Positions 9,592-20,680 of a DNA stretch of 64,000 nt are shown here, one piece after another. The position numbers and the translations under genes were made by a program. The DNA lies in NCBI GenBank assembly GCA_018398585.1, contig JAGTTD010000013.1, forward strand, positions 11,227,237 through 11,291,236. The letters are read 5' to 3'. The notes under the pieces are model-generated. The model was not told the DNA's origin. It saw nothing but the letters and a program-made list of their open reading frames with translations, and made no database searches. Origin of the DNA: Simmondsia chinensis (Eukaryota; Streptophyta; Magnoliopsida; Caryophyllales; Simmondsiaceae). The number at the start of each line of letters is the position of its first letter. Within the stretch, counting starts at the first letter, position 1.

Positions 9592-10245
9592 TTTACACAT
9601 CGTAAAACTTAAAGAAAAGGATGACACTGTGCATAAAAATAAACAAAAGAATAAACTCCCTCAATCTTCGTGTTGATACTAGTCCAAGCCTGAATTCTCC
9701 TAGTAACTACTTGCGCTTCGACTTTTGAGAACTCGTTAGCGGCTTCGGGCTTGAGAGGAAGGGGAGGACGTGTGGCCAAGATAAAGCGTGGAAACGGGTG
9801 ACCTTTCCTTCTCTATTTATAGGTGCAAGGGCAGATAAAACCCTCTCGATTGATTGGTTAAGAGCTTCGATCGATCGGTGAGCTCACGCAAAGCTCCCGA
9901 TTGATCGGTGGTTTTGGCCGATTGATCGGCAGGCTCTCAATTAGTTTCTCTAACCGTGAGCTGCTGATCGATCGGCTCTCCGAGCCCCTTTGCTCGATTG
10001 AGCACCAAAGTGCTATGGGATGTACCCGGTTCACCGAATTATGACCCGACGGGTCTTTCTTTTGCACAATTGGTTGGGTTTCTCCAATTAGCCTTCAAAA
10101 ATGCTTAATTTTACTGGAATTCTTCTTTCGTGCACTCTGATGTGTTCCATATGGAAAATATACCTAAATAACAACCAGACACAATTGTAGAGGCCGAATA
10201 TATGACAGGAATGAGAAATAATGTATGTAAAAATCAAGCGCATCA
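9592..10245 (-). repeat. 3' LTR of outer Athila element, truncated
   Basis: It matches the 5' LTR between about 33,655 and 34,325. In minus reading it begins TGATGCGCTTG at 10245. A TATA-like CTATAAATAGAG lies at about 9813-9824, with several CGATCGATCGG-type motifs just upstream (9846-9975). It ends abruptly at about 9592 against copia sequence. Confidence 0.85.
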
Positions 10246-11631
10246 ACATCCCCAATCCCACACCTTGCTTGTCCTCAAGCAAGATTCAATTTAAACAAGC
10301 TATTGGTGGAAAAGTTGAGTCAGGCATTTAACCGCAAAGGTCACTTGTGAAAATTATTGTTCAATCGTATTTGAGAGTGTACTTGAGAGTAGAGAATCCT
10401 TATGTGACGTTATTATTGCACTGGTTCTATCTTAAGTCTCCATCATTAAGGTCTTTTTACTGGTGAGAGATCTTAGAACTTCTTTCCCTTTCGTCTTACT
10501 TCAAAACCCTCTGACTTTAAGAAGACATAAAGGTAATAATTAAAGGAACAAGTTATCATAACCCTTCACTACTAATCAATAGTGAAATCAAAAGGCTTCT
10601 CCTTTCTCTCTTGTTTCCCCTCTTCTTTTTTTTTTTTTGTTTTTTTTTTTTTTCACTAAGTTAGGCGTGTCTCCCTCAGATCCACGTAGCAAGTTTTCGG
10701 CCGACAGCTCCCGATCTAGTTGGCTTAAGGTACCAGATTTTAAGAGACCCCTACGGAACTAATGGCTCGAGTCTTGAGGATCCACAACCTAATCCGTTAG
10801 CACACACCCTTTTTTTTAAGGTATTAGTACTTATTTTAGTAACTACAAATTTGATTCTTCTTAAGCTTTCCCTGTGGCTCATGTAGCGAGCTTTCAACCA
10901 GCAGCTCCCGACCAGTTGGCTCAAGGTGCCAAGTTTTAAGATACCCCTACGGGCTTACTTGCTCGAGACACAGGGGCTACAAGAACCAAACAATCACTTT
11001 TTTTCCTTTTTTTTAGGGTTACTCAAGATAAAGAAATGTACAATTGATTTTAATATTGTTAAAAGAAGAATAGTGGATTCCTATTCCTAAAGTTATTACC
11101 ATTATTTCGACCCAAACAGTAGGATATGTCACAAGATTAAAGGTGAAAAGTAATAATCTCACTAACTAGTTAAAAGACAAAAACATGGATTCGAAAGTCT
11201 GATCCAGCAATAATTTCATCTCATAAACATTCTAATCAATAAAGTCCATCTAGGAACTGGTCTACAATAAGGGTCACAAACAACCTTATACTCATTTATG
11301 CCTTCAAAAGTGTAGCTAATTTATGTCAAATTAAACTTAAAGGACAAACAAAGTTGACTCTCATCTGCCATCCCCAAACCCAAACCCAAATCTTGCATTG
11401 TCCTCAATGTACCAGAATTAAAATAGAGGCAAAGAAAGGAGAGAGATGACCTGAGATCATGGATAGGCAGCCATACATGTCGAACGAACACCAAAAGTTG
11501 AATGCAGACAATAGCAAGCTACATTAAAAAAAAAAGAGAACAGAGAAGACCGTGGACTAAAACAATTTGTCAATAAAAAGAAAGGAAAGATATATAGAAC
11601 AAATGTTTAGTATAGGAGCAACACAAATAAC
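10246..11631 (-). other. Athila 3' non-coding region and polypurine tract
   Basis: On the minus strand a tract ending GTGTGGGATTGGGGATGT directly precedes the 3' LTR and serves as plus-strand primer. A conserved-looking block occurs twice (about 10680-10760 and 10875-10955; AGCTCCCGA then AGTTGGCT). A long T run lies at 10626-10654. No coding sequence is visible. Confidence 0.7.
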
Positions 11632-12437
11632 TCAGGGAGGGGGAAAAGGCAAAGGAGAACCACCCGTCTGCAGTTGATAGAGCGCAGCGACCAAAGACTG
11701 AATGTGATCCAGTCGGTGCATAATATCCGTCACGTATGGCGGGATGTCGCTAGGATCAGTAGGAGCGGGTGGCTTGGGTGAGTGTCCCTCGCGATGTGCA
11801 GCTCGAACAGGAGCAGCGGCCGTGGCCGGGTCATCCTCCATGTCTGACTCCTCCCTACGCACGTTGGCCGAGGCAAGGGAAAGGAAGGTCTGACGATGCT
11901 GGGTGGGATCAAAGTAGCGGTGTGGTGCACAAGCTCGGTCAAGAGCGATCGGTATGTGCACCTAAGCACGCCGTACAAGCCTTGTAATAAACGAGGAAAG
12001 TACAGAGTACCACCACCAATAGAGAACCGCTGAAGCCGGTGGCGGACAGCAGTAAAACTCTGCAAGTAAGTTGCCCCCATATCCACCCATACAAACTAGT
12101 AGAACTTCCAAAGAAGTTCTAGAATAGGGCCGATGCACTGCTAGGCATGACTGGTAGGCCATAGATTGGCCTTAAGAATGGTGTTCAGGAGCCACATATG
12201 CGAAGGAAGGGCAGAGCAGAACGTGGAGGATGTACTATCCGTCGCACATTGGCTGCCACATAGCTCAGCGATAATGTCCACGGACTTTGGTGGGTTAACG
12301 GGACGGTGCCAAACGGATTTGTCAACATACAAGGGATAACGTATAGCCTCGGCGACGTCCGTGGCATCAAATCGGATGGTCTTGTCACGAATAGTGACGT
12401 CACCATAGGTCCGAGCCCCATTTGTGATAAAGAGCAT
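11632..12437 (-). pseudogene. Athila env-like ORF (plant transposon protein-like), broken
   Basis: Minus-strand frames 12437-12141, 12162-11962 and 11961-11632 follow one another. The first reads VTIRDKTIRFDATDVAEAI and ends ILKANLWPTSHA. That resembles the Trp/Leu-rich core of the ORF located after integrase in Athila elements, which Pfam lists as a putative plant transposon protein. The last is charged and Pro-rich with YVTDIMHRLDHIQSLVAALY, a possible short coiled coil. Frames change twice, so no full protein is made. The role of this ORF is not established; the old env-like label comes from its position. Confidence 0.6.
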
Positions 12438-13676
12438 AAGAGGATTAAAATTCCCTCACTAAAGAAGGAAAAATATGGTCTCCCTCCAGCGCTCTACCAA
12501 GAAGGTAGGTAAGATCCCTATGTTGGAAAAAGAGAATAGCCCAAGCACCCTCCCTCTCATCTTTAAGATCCTCACCAAAAACCATCTCCCCAGATATAGG
12601 GGCAGCCTTGATTCAAGCAAGAATGTCGGTCTGTTGGGAGCTACTGCCCTCCTCAGTGCGACTCCGCTTGGCACACGGCATAATCGAGAAATAAGAATAA
12701 GAGTAGATGAATACAAAGACAAGGGAAACAAAGAAGCATAAAAAAAAAAAAAATACCTAAAGGATGAAAATAAAACACATCTAATAGACAAAAATAACAA
12801 GAACAACACTCCAATCTCGACCTACAGTCTAAAACCACGATGAAAGAAGAAAAAAGAGAAAGAAAAAAAAAAAACAAATACCCCAAAACCCTAGATTGGA
12901 AAAAGCATATCCCAAACACATAAATCCAGCAACCAAAAGTATCAAAGGGCTAAATCTAGTCACTAAAAACCTATATAAACATGGTTCATGAACAAAGATG
13001 CAAACATGGCACAATGTCAAGAAATTTAAACTTTATTCATAACTAAGACATAAATCAGGACTAAGCCACTTTAATAAAGCAAGAAAACAACCAAAGAACG
13101 GCTTAAACATGCTCTCTCAAAGTAGAAACAAGGTAAAATGAAAGATAAAAGAAGGGAGAAACACATACCTTGCTATAGAGTGGGAAAACAAAAAGAACAA
13201 GTGGCGGAGTACAGGCGGCGGGTCGGCGGAGGTGGCCAGAAACAGCAGTGGCTGGAGGTGGTGGGAGGGGGCCATGGGTTAGGGTTTGGGGTGGGGAAAA
13301 TTAAAGTGAGGTGAGGGGCGAGGGATCGGGGGGGGGTTTAAAACAAGGGGGTCGTACCGAGGGCACCCCGAGCGATCGGGTAATATCGATTGATCGGGGT
13401 TGAAAGGTGGAAAGCCCCAAGCCGTAGTGCTCTCGATCGATCGGGCTCAAAGTCGATCGATTGGGGAGGCCGCGGTATGTCCCGTACTATAAATTCTTGG
13501 TTTTGAAAACTTTCAATCGAAAAAAAATAAACTACTAAACATGAAATAAATTGGGTTGCCTCCCAAAAGCGCTAAGTTTAATGTCTTCAGTCGAACGCAG
13601 CATTTTCTTTGACGCTAGGCTGATCCCGGCATAGGGTCCCGAAGATGAATTTCTTCAAACTCGTGTGGTCAATCCC
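12438..13676 (-). other. Spacer between integrase and env-like ORF, with promoter-like motifs
   Basis: About 1.2 kb without gag-pol coding. It holds a cluster of CGATCGATCGG-type motifs (13360-13472) and a purine-rich run of nine G at 13329-13337. It also holds a minus-strand ATG-led open stretch (MAPSHHLQPLLFLATSADPP, from about 13276) ending in the donor-like AAG/GTATGT near 13170. T-rich stretches make spurious hydrophobic frames on the minus strand. Near 13590-13560 the phrase GGAGGCAACCC matches the usual end of Athila integrase regions. Confidence 0.5.
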
Positions 13677-14493
13677 CTAACCCAATAGCGTGTTTAAGAC
13701 GATGGCCATTGACTGTGAGCAAGCGACCATCATTGATGTCTCGAATTTTAATTGGCCTAGAAGGGTATGTGTGGACCACTTCATAAGGTCCATCCCATCA
13801 TGAACGTAGTTTCCCAGGAAAGAACCGAAGCTTGGAGTTGTAACGCCAAACTTTTTGACTAACTTCAAAACTTTTGCACGAAATTCTTTTGTCATGAAAA
13901 GCTTTGGTTCTTTCTTTGTATAGTTTTGCGTTTTCATATGCCTCCTATCGCATCTCATCCAACTTTTGCTTAATGGCCCGATATTGTGCATGTCATGATT
14001 AAATTGCTTAATGGCCCGATATGCATGGTGCTTAAGCTCTATTGACAAATGGCATACCTTCCCAAAAACTAAGTGATAGGGAGACATGCCTATTAGAGTC
14101 TTGAGGCTATACGATAAGCCCAAAGAGCGTTGTTCAACCTTAAAGACCAATCTTTGCGATCTGGTATAATGGTCTTCTGAAGGATAGACTTTATTTCCTG
14201 GTTCGAGACTTCTACTTGGCCGCTAGTTTGAGGGTGATGTGGGCAGCTAATTTGTGAGTGATTGAGTACTTTTTAAGTAGTGACTAGACCGAAAGATGGG
14301 TGATGTGTGTCCCCCAATCACTAATTATCGCTCTAGGAACACCGAAACTTAAGAAAATATTACCTTTAACAAACTTAATAACCACCTTGTGGTCATTTGT
14401 CCTAGTTGCAGTGGCCTCGACCCATTTTGAAACATAATCAACATCTACCAAAATATAAACACAGCCATGTGAATTAGGGAACGAACCCATGAA
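13677..14493 (-). pseudogene. Outer Athila integrase, C-terminal part of core and tail
   Basis: Minus strand, right after the copia insert. It reads [20 protein letters not shown] and [20 protein letters not shown], then [10 protein letters not shown] (second catalytic Asp). Across a frame break comes [14 protein letters not shown] (catalytic Glu near 14,202), then [18 protein letters not shown]. All three acidic residues can be found if the N-terminal piece at 20.7 kb is included, but frameshifts break the frame. The interruption falls between FDVWGID and IDFMGSF of the catalytic core. Confidence 0.75.
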
Positions 14494-14510
14494 ATCAATT
14501 TTAGGAAAAG

Positions 14511-14910
14511 TGTCCTGAAACCCAGATTTATTCTGGATATATTATTTTAATTAATAAATAAAATTGAAGTTCCATTCGTTTCTTAGTTAAATTTGTGTAT
14601 GTGAGCATTTATACTGCATGTGATTTTCTTTTGGAAACATCCATGAGATGGGTGCAGTCCTCAGACTACAATTTACATGTTTGTTCTAAGTGGTTTATGA
14701 GAGTAAGCCATAGATAGACTTAGAACAAATGGTACGGATTGTTGTTTAAAAAACTTATAGTCGAAGACAAGTTTAGACCACTTGTATGTTAAGACTATAA
14801 CGTTACACTCTAGATGACTTGTCTTGGTCATGTAGATGGAGATCCAAAAGTTTTAGATTAGTGTGTTTAATAAGATTGACAGAATGTCGAACCATGTAGA
14901 TTACTTATTT
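14511..14910 (+). repeat. Left LTR-like segment of the composite insert
   Basis: It parallels 18461-18860 with point differences (shared phrases AAATTGAAGTTCCA and TTTACATGTTTGTTCTAAG). Similarity stops after GATTACTTATTT, where the left side enters the AT-rich tandem array and the right side continues a different sequence. Confidence 0.75.
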
Positions 14911-14919
14911 TATTAATTA

Positions 14920-15585
14920 ATTTCCTTTGAGATTGAGATTCTAAATTATATTATATGATAATCTAAGTTGTGAATTAGTATTTGTTTTAAATAAAAGTTA
15001 TTTTTATATTAGTCTTAGAATAAGATTCTAAAATAGACTATTAGATAATCTAAATCGTTAACTTTATTTTAAAATAGAAGTTAAAATTTATTAATTAAAT
15101 TTTAGAATAAAATTTTGAACTAGACTATTTGATAGTCTAAGCTTATTTAACTCTTGGAATAAGATTCTAAAGTAGACTATGTGATAGTCAAAATTTTAAC
15201 AAGTTACTGATTTTAAATAAAATTAATTTTATTAATTAATTTAATTTTAAAATTAGATTCTAAAATTAGATTATGAGATAATATGAATTTCGGTATTATT
15301 TTAAATAAAAAATTAATTTATATTAATTTATTTAGTTTTTCGAATGAGATTCTAAATAATAGGTTATGAGATAATCTATAGTACCATTTTTAAATGTAAA
15401 GTTAATTAATTAATTTTATTGAATAAATTTAGAATGAGATTCTAAAACAAGATTATGACATAATCGATATTGTAAAACGATAATGTTTAGAACTAATTAA
15501 TTAATTAATTTTGTTTAATTTTAGAATAAGATTCTAAAAGGGGTTATGAGATAATTTGGGTTGTAAATGCAAGTTAATTTAAAAA
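14920..15585. repeat. Degenerate tandem array, about 90-bp unit, hairpin-forming core
   Basis: The motif GATTCTAAA or a variant recurs at about 14937, 15024, 15110, 15163, 15256, 15348, 15438 and 15530, with spacings of 53 to 93, mostly about 90. Many units hold two inverted repeats side by side: TTAGAAT-aag-ATTCTAA and AGATTAT-gag-ATAATCT, or close variants. The spacer is AT-rich (ATTAATTAATT). Confidence 0.8.
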
Positions 15586-16145
15586 ATCACTAGTTATAAA
15601 AATTAAGTGGAAGCGAGGTTTCAATTGTTGTAACCTCACGACCTCCATTACCGGTCTACTAGTATAATAGATCGATAGACCTCCTTGCGGAGGATGTCGA
15701 TTTGCAGATTACAGGGTTAGACTTCCGTTGTGGTAAACCAAAGTGCAAAGAAGTGATGCGACCACGCTGCCGTGCAGTATTTCATGTATTTATATGGAGG
15801 TTTAGGTAATGGTTTACACTTGACTAGCATGATGCATTAGCCTCCCCGAGAAGTTCTGTTGTGTCATGTTAGAGACTAAGGTAAAGTGGTGAGTTAATCA
15901 TGTTTAGTAAGAGTTACAAGAAAACAGGTTAATTGAGAATAGTTCTCACCCGAACTAGCTTCGTACGACCCCGCTGCCGGGGAGTAAGAAGTGGTGTATT
16001 TGGGTCATCATTGTATAGATGATAGTATAGTTTGGTGGATATTTGACTTATTATGTATGCTAAATTGAAAGACTATATATCACTGCATTATACATGGCTC
16101 GTATAAGGTAGTTACACGATTGTTTGCATTTATAATGTTTTTGAA
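15586..16145 (+). other. Leader upstream of the copia-like gag
   Basis: Non-coding leader. It has two GC-richer blocks, each containing CGACC(C/A)CGCTGCCG, at about 15760-15775 and 15967-15982. No primer-binding site is recognisable here, which is odd for the 5' end of an LTR element. Confidence 0.4.
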
Positions 16146-16993
16146 ATGGCTGTGACTGGTGCTCTTCATTCAATTCTGAAAGATAATGCCTTAATTGAAC
16201 CGAATTACTTCACCTGGAAAATGGACCTGGACATAGTATTAATACATGAGGGTCATAAATTTGTTCTCACTGAAGCTCGACCTATGGTGCCCGCTAATAA
16301 TTCTGCAGCTGCTATTAAAGAGCGTTATAAACGCTGGAATAAGGCTAATGAGTTGGCTAGATGCTACATTTTGGCATCCGTGACCAATGTACTCAAGCAT
16401 CAGATGCTTGAGATGGAAACATTAGCTGTTATGATCAAACATTTGAAGGAAATGTTTGGTAGTCAAGATAGGGCAGCTAGGCAAGAGCTGATGAGCAAGA
16501 TTTGAACATGAGGATGTCAAAAGGGTCCCCAGTTCGGGAGCACATCATGAAAATGATGGCATGCTTGTCTGAGTTGGAGATTCTAGGTGCTAAGATTGAT
16601 AGTCAGTCTCAGCAGGACATCATTCTTAGCTCTCTGTCCAGCTCTTTTACTTAGTTCAAGCTCAACTATACAATGAATAATAAGGATTATTCATTGCCTG
16701 AGATGATAAAGGAGCTACAGGTAGCAGAGGGCGTTATGCTAGCCATGGGGAGTGTCCACTTGGCTCAGGTATTAAGGGCTAGTGGGAGAAAACTGAACAA
16801 GGGAATGACTGGAAAGAAAGGCAAAGGCAAGGTTGTTAGTGTAGCGACTAATCCTAACAAAAGGCCAGCAAAAGGAAGGTGTTACTTTTGTGGAAAGATA
16901 GGCCACTGGAAGAGAAACTGTTTAAAGTACATGGCTACTCTTCATGCAAAGACTGTTAAGCCATCTGGTGAAGGTATGTTGATATCTCACTAA
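16146..16993 (+). pseudogene. Copia-type gag with zinc knuckle, frameshifted
   Basis: The first frame (16146-16505) begins MAVTGALHSILKDNALIEPN and includes YFTWKMDLDIVLIHEGHKFV and WNKANELARCYILASVTN, a copia capsid. A frame change near 16500 leads into MRMSKGSPVREHIMKMMA. One stop near 16654 follows, then a 106-codon frame from 16673 with the zinc knuckle CYFCGKIGHWKRNC (16876-16920). It ends at 16993 without joining a protease. The gag packages element RNA. No protease or integrase follows, so this copy is non-autonomous and also broken. Confidence 0.75.
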
Positions 16994-17499
16994 TTTGAGT
17001 CTTGCGTAGTTGTGAGTCCACCAGATTCCTGATGTGTGGACTCAGGTTCAACTAATCAAGTCTGTAATATGTTATAGGGGCTTAGGCCAACAAGGAGGCA
17101 ACATGATGGGAGCTGTGCCTGACAGCTGAAGGTGGTACAAGAGTAGCAGTCTTAGTAGTAGGAAGCGATAGCTTAAATTTTAGACTTAGAATTTTGTTTT
17201 TGCTTCTTAAATATTCTTATTGATTTGTACCGGTATTGGATAGGAATTTGATTTATGTAGTTTGAAGAATAATTGTTATTCAGTTTGAATATGGTTGTGA
17301 ACCTTTATTACAAGAAATAAAATTTTTATTTACTAAGGAACATGCGTTTATAATTTATCCATGTTGTTCTCCTTATATACATGAAAAATGCAAAATACTT
17401 AGAGAAGAATTTTGCAAGTAAACTACAAAAGCAAAAACAAAATAGCATTAAAAAGAAAATGGCAATAATTCTAAACAGTTAGACACAACTTAAGACATA

Positions 17500-18003
17500 A
17501 TGGACTCATTAGATGCATCTACTGATAAGAATGAGAATGTTCCAGGTACACTAGAGCTTAGGTATCATGGAAGGATTGTCAGGACACCTGACAGGTTTAT
17601 AGTGGGAGCCTTAGTGGTTGACCATGGCATTGAATCTGATCCTTTTAGCCACAATGAAGCAATTAGGTCTTCTAGTTTTGTGCAATCGGTTGCTCGAACC
17701 ATGTGTGTACATATGACATTAAGAGAAAGTAATGACTTTCTTAGTTTTAACGATATACTACTCATTGAGAATAACGTAGGGGTGTCATTAGCTATAAAGG
17801 TTTGGTTGTCAAGAAAGCTCAATATGAAGGACATAGGAGAAGCCAACTCTACCTTAGGATTAAGCCTTTGCATGATCGTAAGAGTAGGATTTTGGATCTC
17901 TCTCTAGCCACTTATATTGACAAGATGTTGTCAAGGTATAGCATGGAGTCCCTCTCTCTTCTGAGTAGTGTTCTAGGACACCTCAAGAGGAGGAGCAATT
18001 GAG
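17500..18003 (+). pseudogene. Copia pol fragment (RT)
   Basis: The reading from 17500 gives LELRYHGRIVRTPDRF, then FNDILLIENNVGVSLAIKVW and LNMKDIGEANSTLGL. This corresponds to the RT catalytic loop (normally YVDDILLIGN; the first Asp is now Asn) and the following segment. A shift near 17800-17880 leads to LATYIDKMLSRYSMES. Most of RT, all of integrase and most of RNase H are deleted. Confidence 0.65.
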
Positions 18004-18460
18004 GGATATTCCATATGCTTTGCCAGTGGGAGCCTCAGGTATGCCATGTTGTGCATGAGACTTGATGTTTGCTATGCTATGGTATAGTAAGCAGGTGTTA
18101 GTCTAACCTGGGTTCAATGGACTAGGTGGCAGTCAAGTGTTTTCTCTAGTTCTTGAGAAGAACTAGAGATCTTATGCTGATTTTTCAAAGTGACGAGCTA
18201 GTTCCAGTTAGATACATTGTTTTAAGACTTCTAGTCACATTAAAATGATAGACATTCGACGTCTAAGCATGTCTTTACCCTTTGAGTGGGAGCCATTAGT
18301 GAGAGGAATGTCAACCAGTATTGTATTGCTGACTTCACAATAAAGTAATTGAGCTCACTAATGGTTAGGCTTAGTAGACCTTTGGTTCAAACTTAAAAGG
18401 GGTGAGTATGGATTTTGTAATAAATTGGATTTAGGATAAGTGAGACATTGTGAGGAACAG

Positions 18461-20445
18461 TGTCGTGAAATCCACATTTATTCTAGATATATTGTTTTAA
18501 TTAATAAATAAAATTGAAGTTCCAGTCTTTTTCAGTTAAAATTGTGTAAGTGAGCATTTATATTGCATGAGCTTTTCTTTTTGAAACATCCATGAGATAG
18601 GTGTACTTCTTATACTATAATTTACATGTTTGTTCTAAGTGGTTTATGAGACTAAGCCACAGATAGACTTGGAGCAAATGGTATGGATTGTTGTTTGAAA
18701 GACTAGTAGTCGAAGACAAGTTTGGACCACTTGTATATTAAGACTATAACGTGACACTTTAGATAACTTGTCTTGGTCATGTGGATCGAGATCCAAAAGT
18801 GTTAGGTTAGTGTGTTTAATAAGATTGACACACTGAGTTGGACCATATGGATTACTTATTTCTAGACTACTATTGGAGATGAGTGATTCATATTGTACTG
18901 TATGATCGATGACTCTAAATCCTGAGGGTATTTTGGACTTGTGCATGGAGCGTTAGTTACTTTGGTGTACTATAATTAAGGTTTAAATGAATGACTGAAA
19001 TCCCACGTACATTGGGTAGCAGTGTGAAGTGTAATAAGGATTCGACATTCAATAGGGAATACAGTCTCTTATGAGATACAGGTGTCTGCTTAGTTGATTC
19101 GTAAATATTTGAATAGTTTGGAAACTTTGGCCAAAGTATTCTAAGTGTTTGACATTTCGAATTTATACCGTGAATGTGTTCAAGTATAAATGAATTATTC
19201 ATTGAAGTGCGAGTCAGTAACTAATGGAGAAGCTGTGAGAAGGATAATGGTAGTGGTTATATTAATCCTTTGTCATGAACATCAAGTGGAGGGATTTTTG
19301 TCATCAATACAGTCTATTAGGGAGATATCGAATAAATAATTTAAGTATGGAGTGCAGTGAGATTTATTTAGTGTAAGTCTCATTAAATGGTAATTTAATT
19401 ATTTCATGAGATGATTAATTTAACCCATTTGGAGCTAGATTCAAATTGTTACTGAGGTCCCTACACAAGCCTTTGTATTTATTGCCACCAGAAAAATATT
19501 AAAAAATTCAAGAGATGAATTATTTATACATGAGATGGGTAAAGTTAATTTTGCAAAACATTATTCAAGATATGAATAAAACTAAAATTATAAAATAAAA
19601 TAATTTTAGGAAATTAAAATATATAAGGTGAATTTTTACATGTGGAAAACAAAGCAAAAAAAAAAAAAAATCAAAATCGCATTTAAAACAGTGGTGATCC
19701 GCATACTTCGCTGGCAGCTAATCAGCACGCAGCACATGTCGCCCGCTGAAGCTTCCTAAGGGGGGCTGATCCGCGCCTTTGGGTACGGACCAATAGCGTG
19801 TTGACACGTGGCACGCGTTTTGAATTAAATAAACGCGTGATTTGAGCTAGGTTTGAAATGACGCGTTTTACCTCTTTTTGGCTATGAAATGACGCGTTTT
19901 GTTTCTATCTGGGCAATCCCACATCGAAAAAATTGGATTTTTTCGCTCCGGTATACTCCTATAGATAGATGTGCTTATTCCGAGGTTTGGGATTCAGTTT
20001 TGAAACAAGTTTTAGGGTTTCAGGAAATAGTTTCGGAGACCTAATTGAAGAGAAAATTTTCCTTTGAAATTTTTCTTTCCTCAGTTTAATATTTTTAGGA
20101 GCCCACCCTCTAGGAAGTTTGAGGTCATTGCATGGAAGATCACATGTCTTGATTTTCTTGGTATTTTTTATAATTGGAGCAATTCCAGGTATGTTCTTCG
20201 TTCCCTCTTTTTTGGTTTCGCCTTTCTATTTATTTATAGTATTCGTTATTATGCTAGTTTAAGTTTATGTATGGTTATGAATGTATTAGAGCAAAAGGCT
20301 TATAGATCTAAGTTAAGAGTTTAGATCTGTAGATTTAAAATTAGGAATTTTAAATCAACCCTAGGTTTAGAATTATAAATTATAAACCCGTTCCGCTGCG
20401 TAAACTTTATAAAATTAAGGAGAATTTTTGAAATTCATCCCAACA
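18461..20445 (+). repeat. Right LTR of the composite insert
   Basis: About 1,985 bp, from TGTCGTG to CCCAACA, preceded by the purine-rich GTGAGGAACAG. A promoter-like CTATAGATAGA lies near 19959-19969. Upstream are two GACGCGTTTT boxes (about 19860 and 19890) and a GC-rich block with CACGTGGCACGCG near 19805-19818. It contains no convincing coding frame. Confidence 0.7.
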
Positions 20446-20674
20446 ATCGGTATTAGGGCAAAGGGTTTATAGAGATAAACCTATTCTCAGGAACTCTCAC
20501 ACATGAGTTGTCAGAATTGTGACTCTCCGACCAGGGGGCTTAAGTAGAGAGAAGAGTCTCCTACTCTCAGTGCTCTAATAGGTGCCTATTGTTGTGACCA
20601 TAGCTGAGAACTATGAACCTAATAGTCGCCATTAGAGTTTATTTTTCCCACAAAATTTATTATATTTCCCAACA
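20446..20674 (+). other. Tail after the right LTR: degraded primer site and leader
   Basis: It begins ATCGGTATTAGGGC, similar to the initiator-Met primer site ATTGGTATCAGAGC, directly after the LTR end. It runs 229 bp to CCCAACA against the ATCAAT duplication. It reads like the 5' leader of a second tandem internal region. Confidence 0.5.
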
Positions 20675-20680
20675 ATCAAT

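Larger units (their letters stand above)
6080..9592 (+). mobile_element. Non-autonomous Ty1/copia: two internal regions sharing one LTR
   Basis: Layout: internal region A, 5'-truncated (6080-7330); one LTR (7331-7919); internal region B (7920-9592), cut at its right end. A and B are close copies of each other. Both run from gag through the zinc knuckle, protease and the GAG-pre-integrase region. Both then jump to a short tail containing SRRVTFGE, with the integrase core, RT and RNase H absent. The shared deletion means both descend from one already defective lineage. A tandem LTR-internal-LTR-internal array made by unequal recombination and then trimmed at both ends would give this structure. 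The left join replaces chromovirus sequence; the right join enters a truncated Athila LTR. Confidence 0.85.
14500..20674 (+). mobile_element. Copia-like composite insert inside Athila integrase
   Basis: The insert is flanked by the hexamer ATCAAT on both sides (14494-14499 and 20675-20680), taken as the target duplication. Inside, an LTR-like start at 14511 (TGTCCTGAAACCC) matches the start of a full LTR at 18461 (TGTCGTGAAATCC) for about 400 bp, then diverges. Between them are a plus-strand copia gag (16146-16993) and small pol fragments (17500-18003). After the right LTR (ending CCCAACA at 20445) come a degraded primer site and a further 229 bp, again ending CCCAACA. The two ends do not match a simple LTR element, so it is rearranged or composite. 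Integrase and most of RT are missing. Confidence 0.65.

Noticed and set aside
11632..12437. A true retroviral envelope gene
   Set aside because: No signal peptide, furin site or membrane anchor is visible; it resembles the Athila ORF of unknown role.
12459..13020. Overlapping hydrophobic minus-strand frames suggesting membrane proteins
   Set aside because: They come from T-rich low-complexity DNA inside the Athila spacer and have no family features.
16146..16505. Host gene starting at 16146
   Set aside because: Sequence and downstream zinc knuckle show copia gag.
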